A program made the translations under genes and the position numbers. DNA of 32,705 nucleotides from JBMOGA01 sp049318625. Its GTDB lineage: Bacteria > Pseudomonadota > Alphaproteobacteria > Rhizobiales > Hyphomicrobiaceae. The notes below the pieces were generated by a model. That model saw nothing but the letters and a program-made list of their open reading frames with translations. It was not told the origin of the DNA and did not search any database. The DNA lies in NCBI GenBank assembly GCA_049318625.1, contig JBMOGA010000045.1, forward strand, positions 1 through 32,705, in the 5' to 3' direction. The stretch's first letter is position 1, and each line of letters starts with the position of its first letter. Shown here in pieces: positions 32,298-32,705 of the stretch.

Positions 32298-32705
32298 TGG
32301 TGGCTCCCCTGAGATTCTGTGACGGACGGTTGCGGGGCAGGATCGGTCGGCAGGCGTGCCCGAGCAAGTCCGGCTGGTGCATGGATGCTGCCGGCGCGGC
32401 TCATGGCGGCCGGTTGGCAAGGTGTGCCGGGTCCTGGGTTTGGAGCGTGAAGCCCGCGATGAGGTCGGATCGAGTTAGGACACGAGCCTCCATCCTCCTG
32501 CGTAATCGGGCGCCGATCCCGCCCCTCCTGCGTCCCCGGACGCCGACCCTTCCTCCTCCTCCTCTGTCTCCGGACGCCCAGCCCCCCATCTGCGTCCCCG
32601 GACGCCGAGCGTCGCGAGGCGAGCCGGGGTCTTGCCGTCGTCGCGTGGGCGATCCGCATTATCCGGGCCGTGGTCTGGCGTGACCCGCCTGCCGCGAGGG
32701 CGAGA
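32298..32705. other. Right edge without a supportable gene
   Basis: About 400 bases upstream of the VOC gene. Frames are open on both strands, but the translations are Arg/Pro-rich, with no motif or ribosome site. It should hold the VOC promoter. Pyrimidine-rich repeats lie at 32528-32608. Confidence 0.4.
32528..32608. repeat. Short direct repeats
   Basis: The 19-mer CTGCGTCCCCGGACGCCGA occurs exactly at 32528-32546 and 32590-32608. A degenerate third copy (CTGTCTCCGGACGCC) starts near 32564, and TCCTCCTCC runs lie between. The core CGTCCCCGGACG is itself nearly palindromic. The array may continue past nearby sequence. Confidence 0.7.

Noticed and set aside
1..32705. CRISPR array, prophage or insertion sequence
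   Set aside because: No spaced identical repeats, integrase, transposase or terminal inverted repeats were seen in the window.

Overview
The window is GC-rich alphaproteobacterial chromosome, most likely from the Hyphomicrobiales (Rhizobiales). The evidence is the gene content and order: a PCMT-family methyltransferase, a TolC-type outer membrane protein, PopZ and valS; then an ExoR-like Sel1 protein facing xthA, erpA divergent from dgt, and the run argS - SPOR protein - nagZ - scpA - scpB - tatABC - serS - surE. From memory this order is typical of that group; nothing was searched. GC-rich codon use keeps nearly all frames open, so many long antisense frames are shadows.

Layout. 1-507: window edge, one doubtful small gene and a good tRNA-Cys gene on the minus strand (508-581). 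789-7764: methyltransferase, tolC, popZ and valS, all on plus. 7932-12894: a minus-strand block with a small secreted Cys-rich protein ending in a strong intrinsic terminator, a DUF2939-type membrane-anchored protein, and two tandem serralysin-like (M10) RTX metalloproteases. This block is the most accessory-looking part of the window. 12895-13685: no recognisable gene. 13686-16396: exoR-like gene, xthA (minus), a small membrane protein and erpA (minus). 16548-29471: a long plus-strand housekeeping run. 29472-30119: non-coding, holding a tRNA-shaped element with several non-canonical positions followed by a string of hairpins. 30120-31277: a slipin/SPFH protein with a strong terminator. 31470-32297: a two-domain VOC protein on minus.

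How the genes work together. PopZ, ScpA and ScpB serve chromosome organisation. The SPOR protein and NagZ act on septal peptidoglycan and muropeptide recycling. TatA, TatB and TatC form the twin-arginine translocase. ValS, ArgS, SerS and tRNA-Cys serve translation. Dgt, XthA and SurE act on nucleotides or DNA, and ErpA delivers Fe-S clusters. ExoR-type proteins are periplasmic regulators of exopolysaccharide. The two proteases carry C-terminal type I secretion signals, but no type I exporter is encoded here; the TolC homologue could serve as the outer membrane part.

Most worth a second look: both proteases have exactly two cysteines, at residues 2 and 5 (Met-Cys-x-Leu-Cys); nagZ appears to start at AUA behind a strong Shine-Dalgarno; the degenerate tRNA-like element and its hairpin string after surE; and a hairpin between tatA and tatB. 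I found no CRISPR array, transposase or phage gene.
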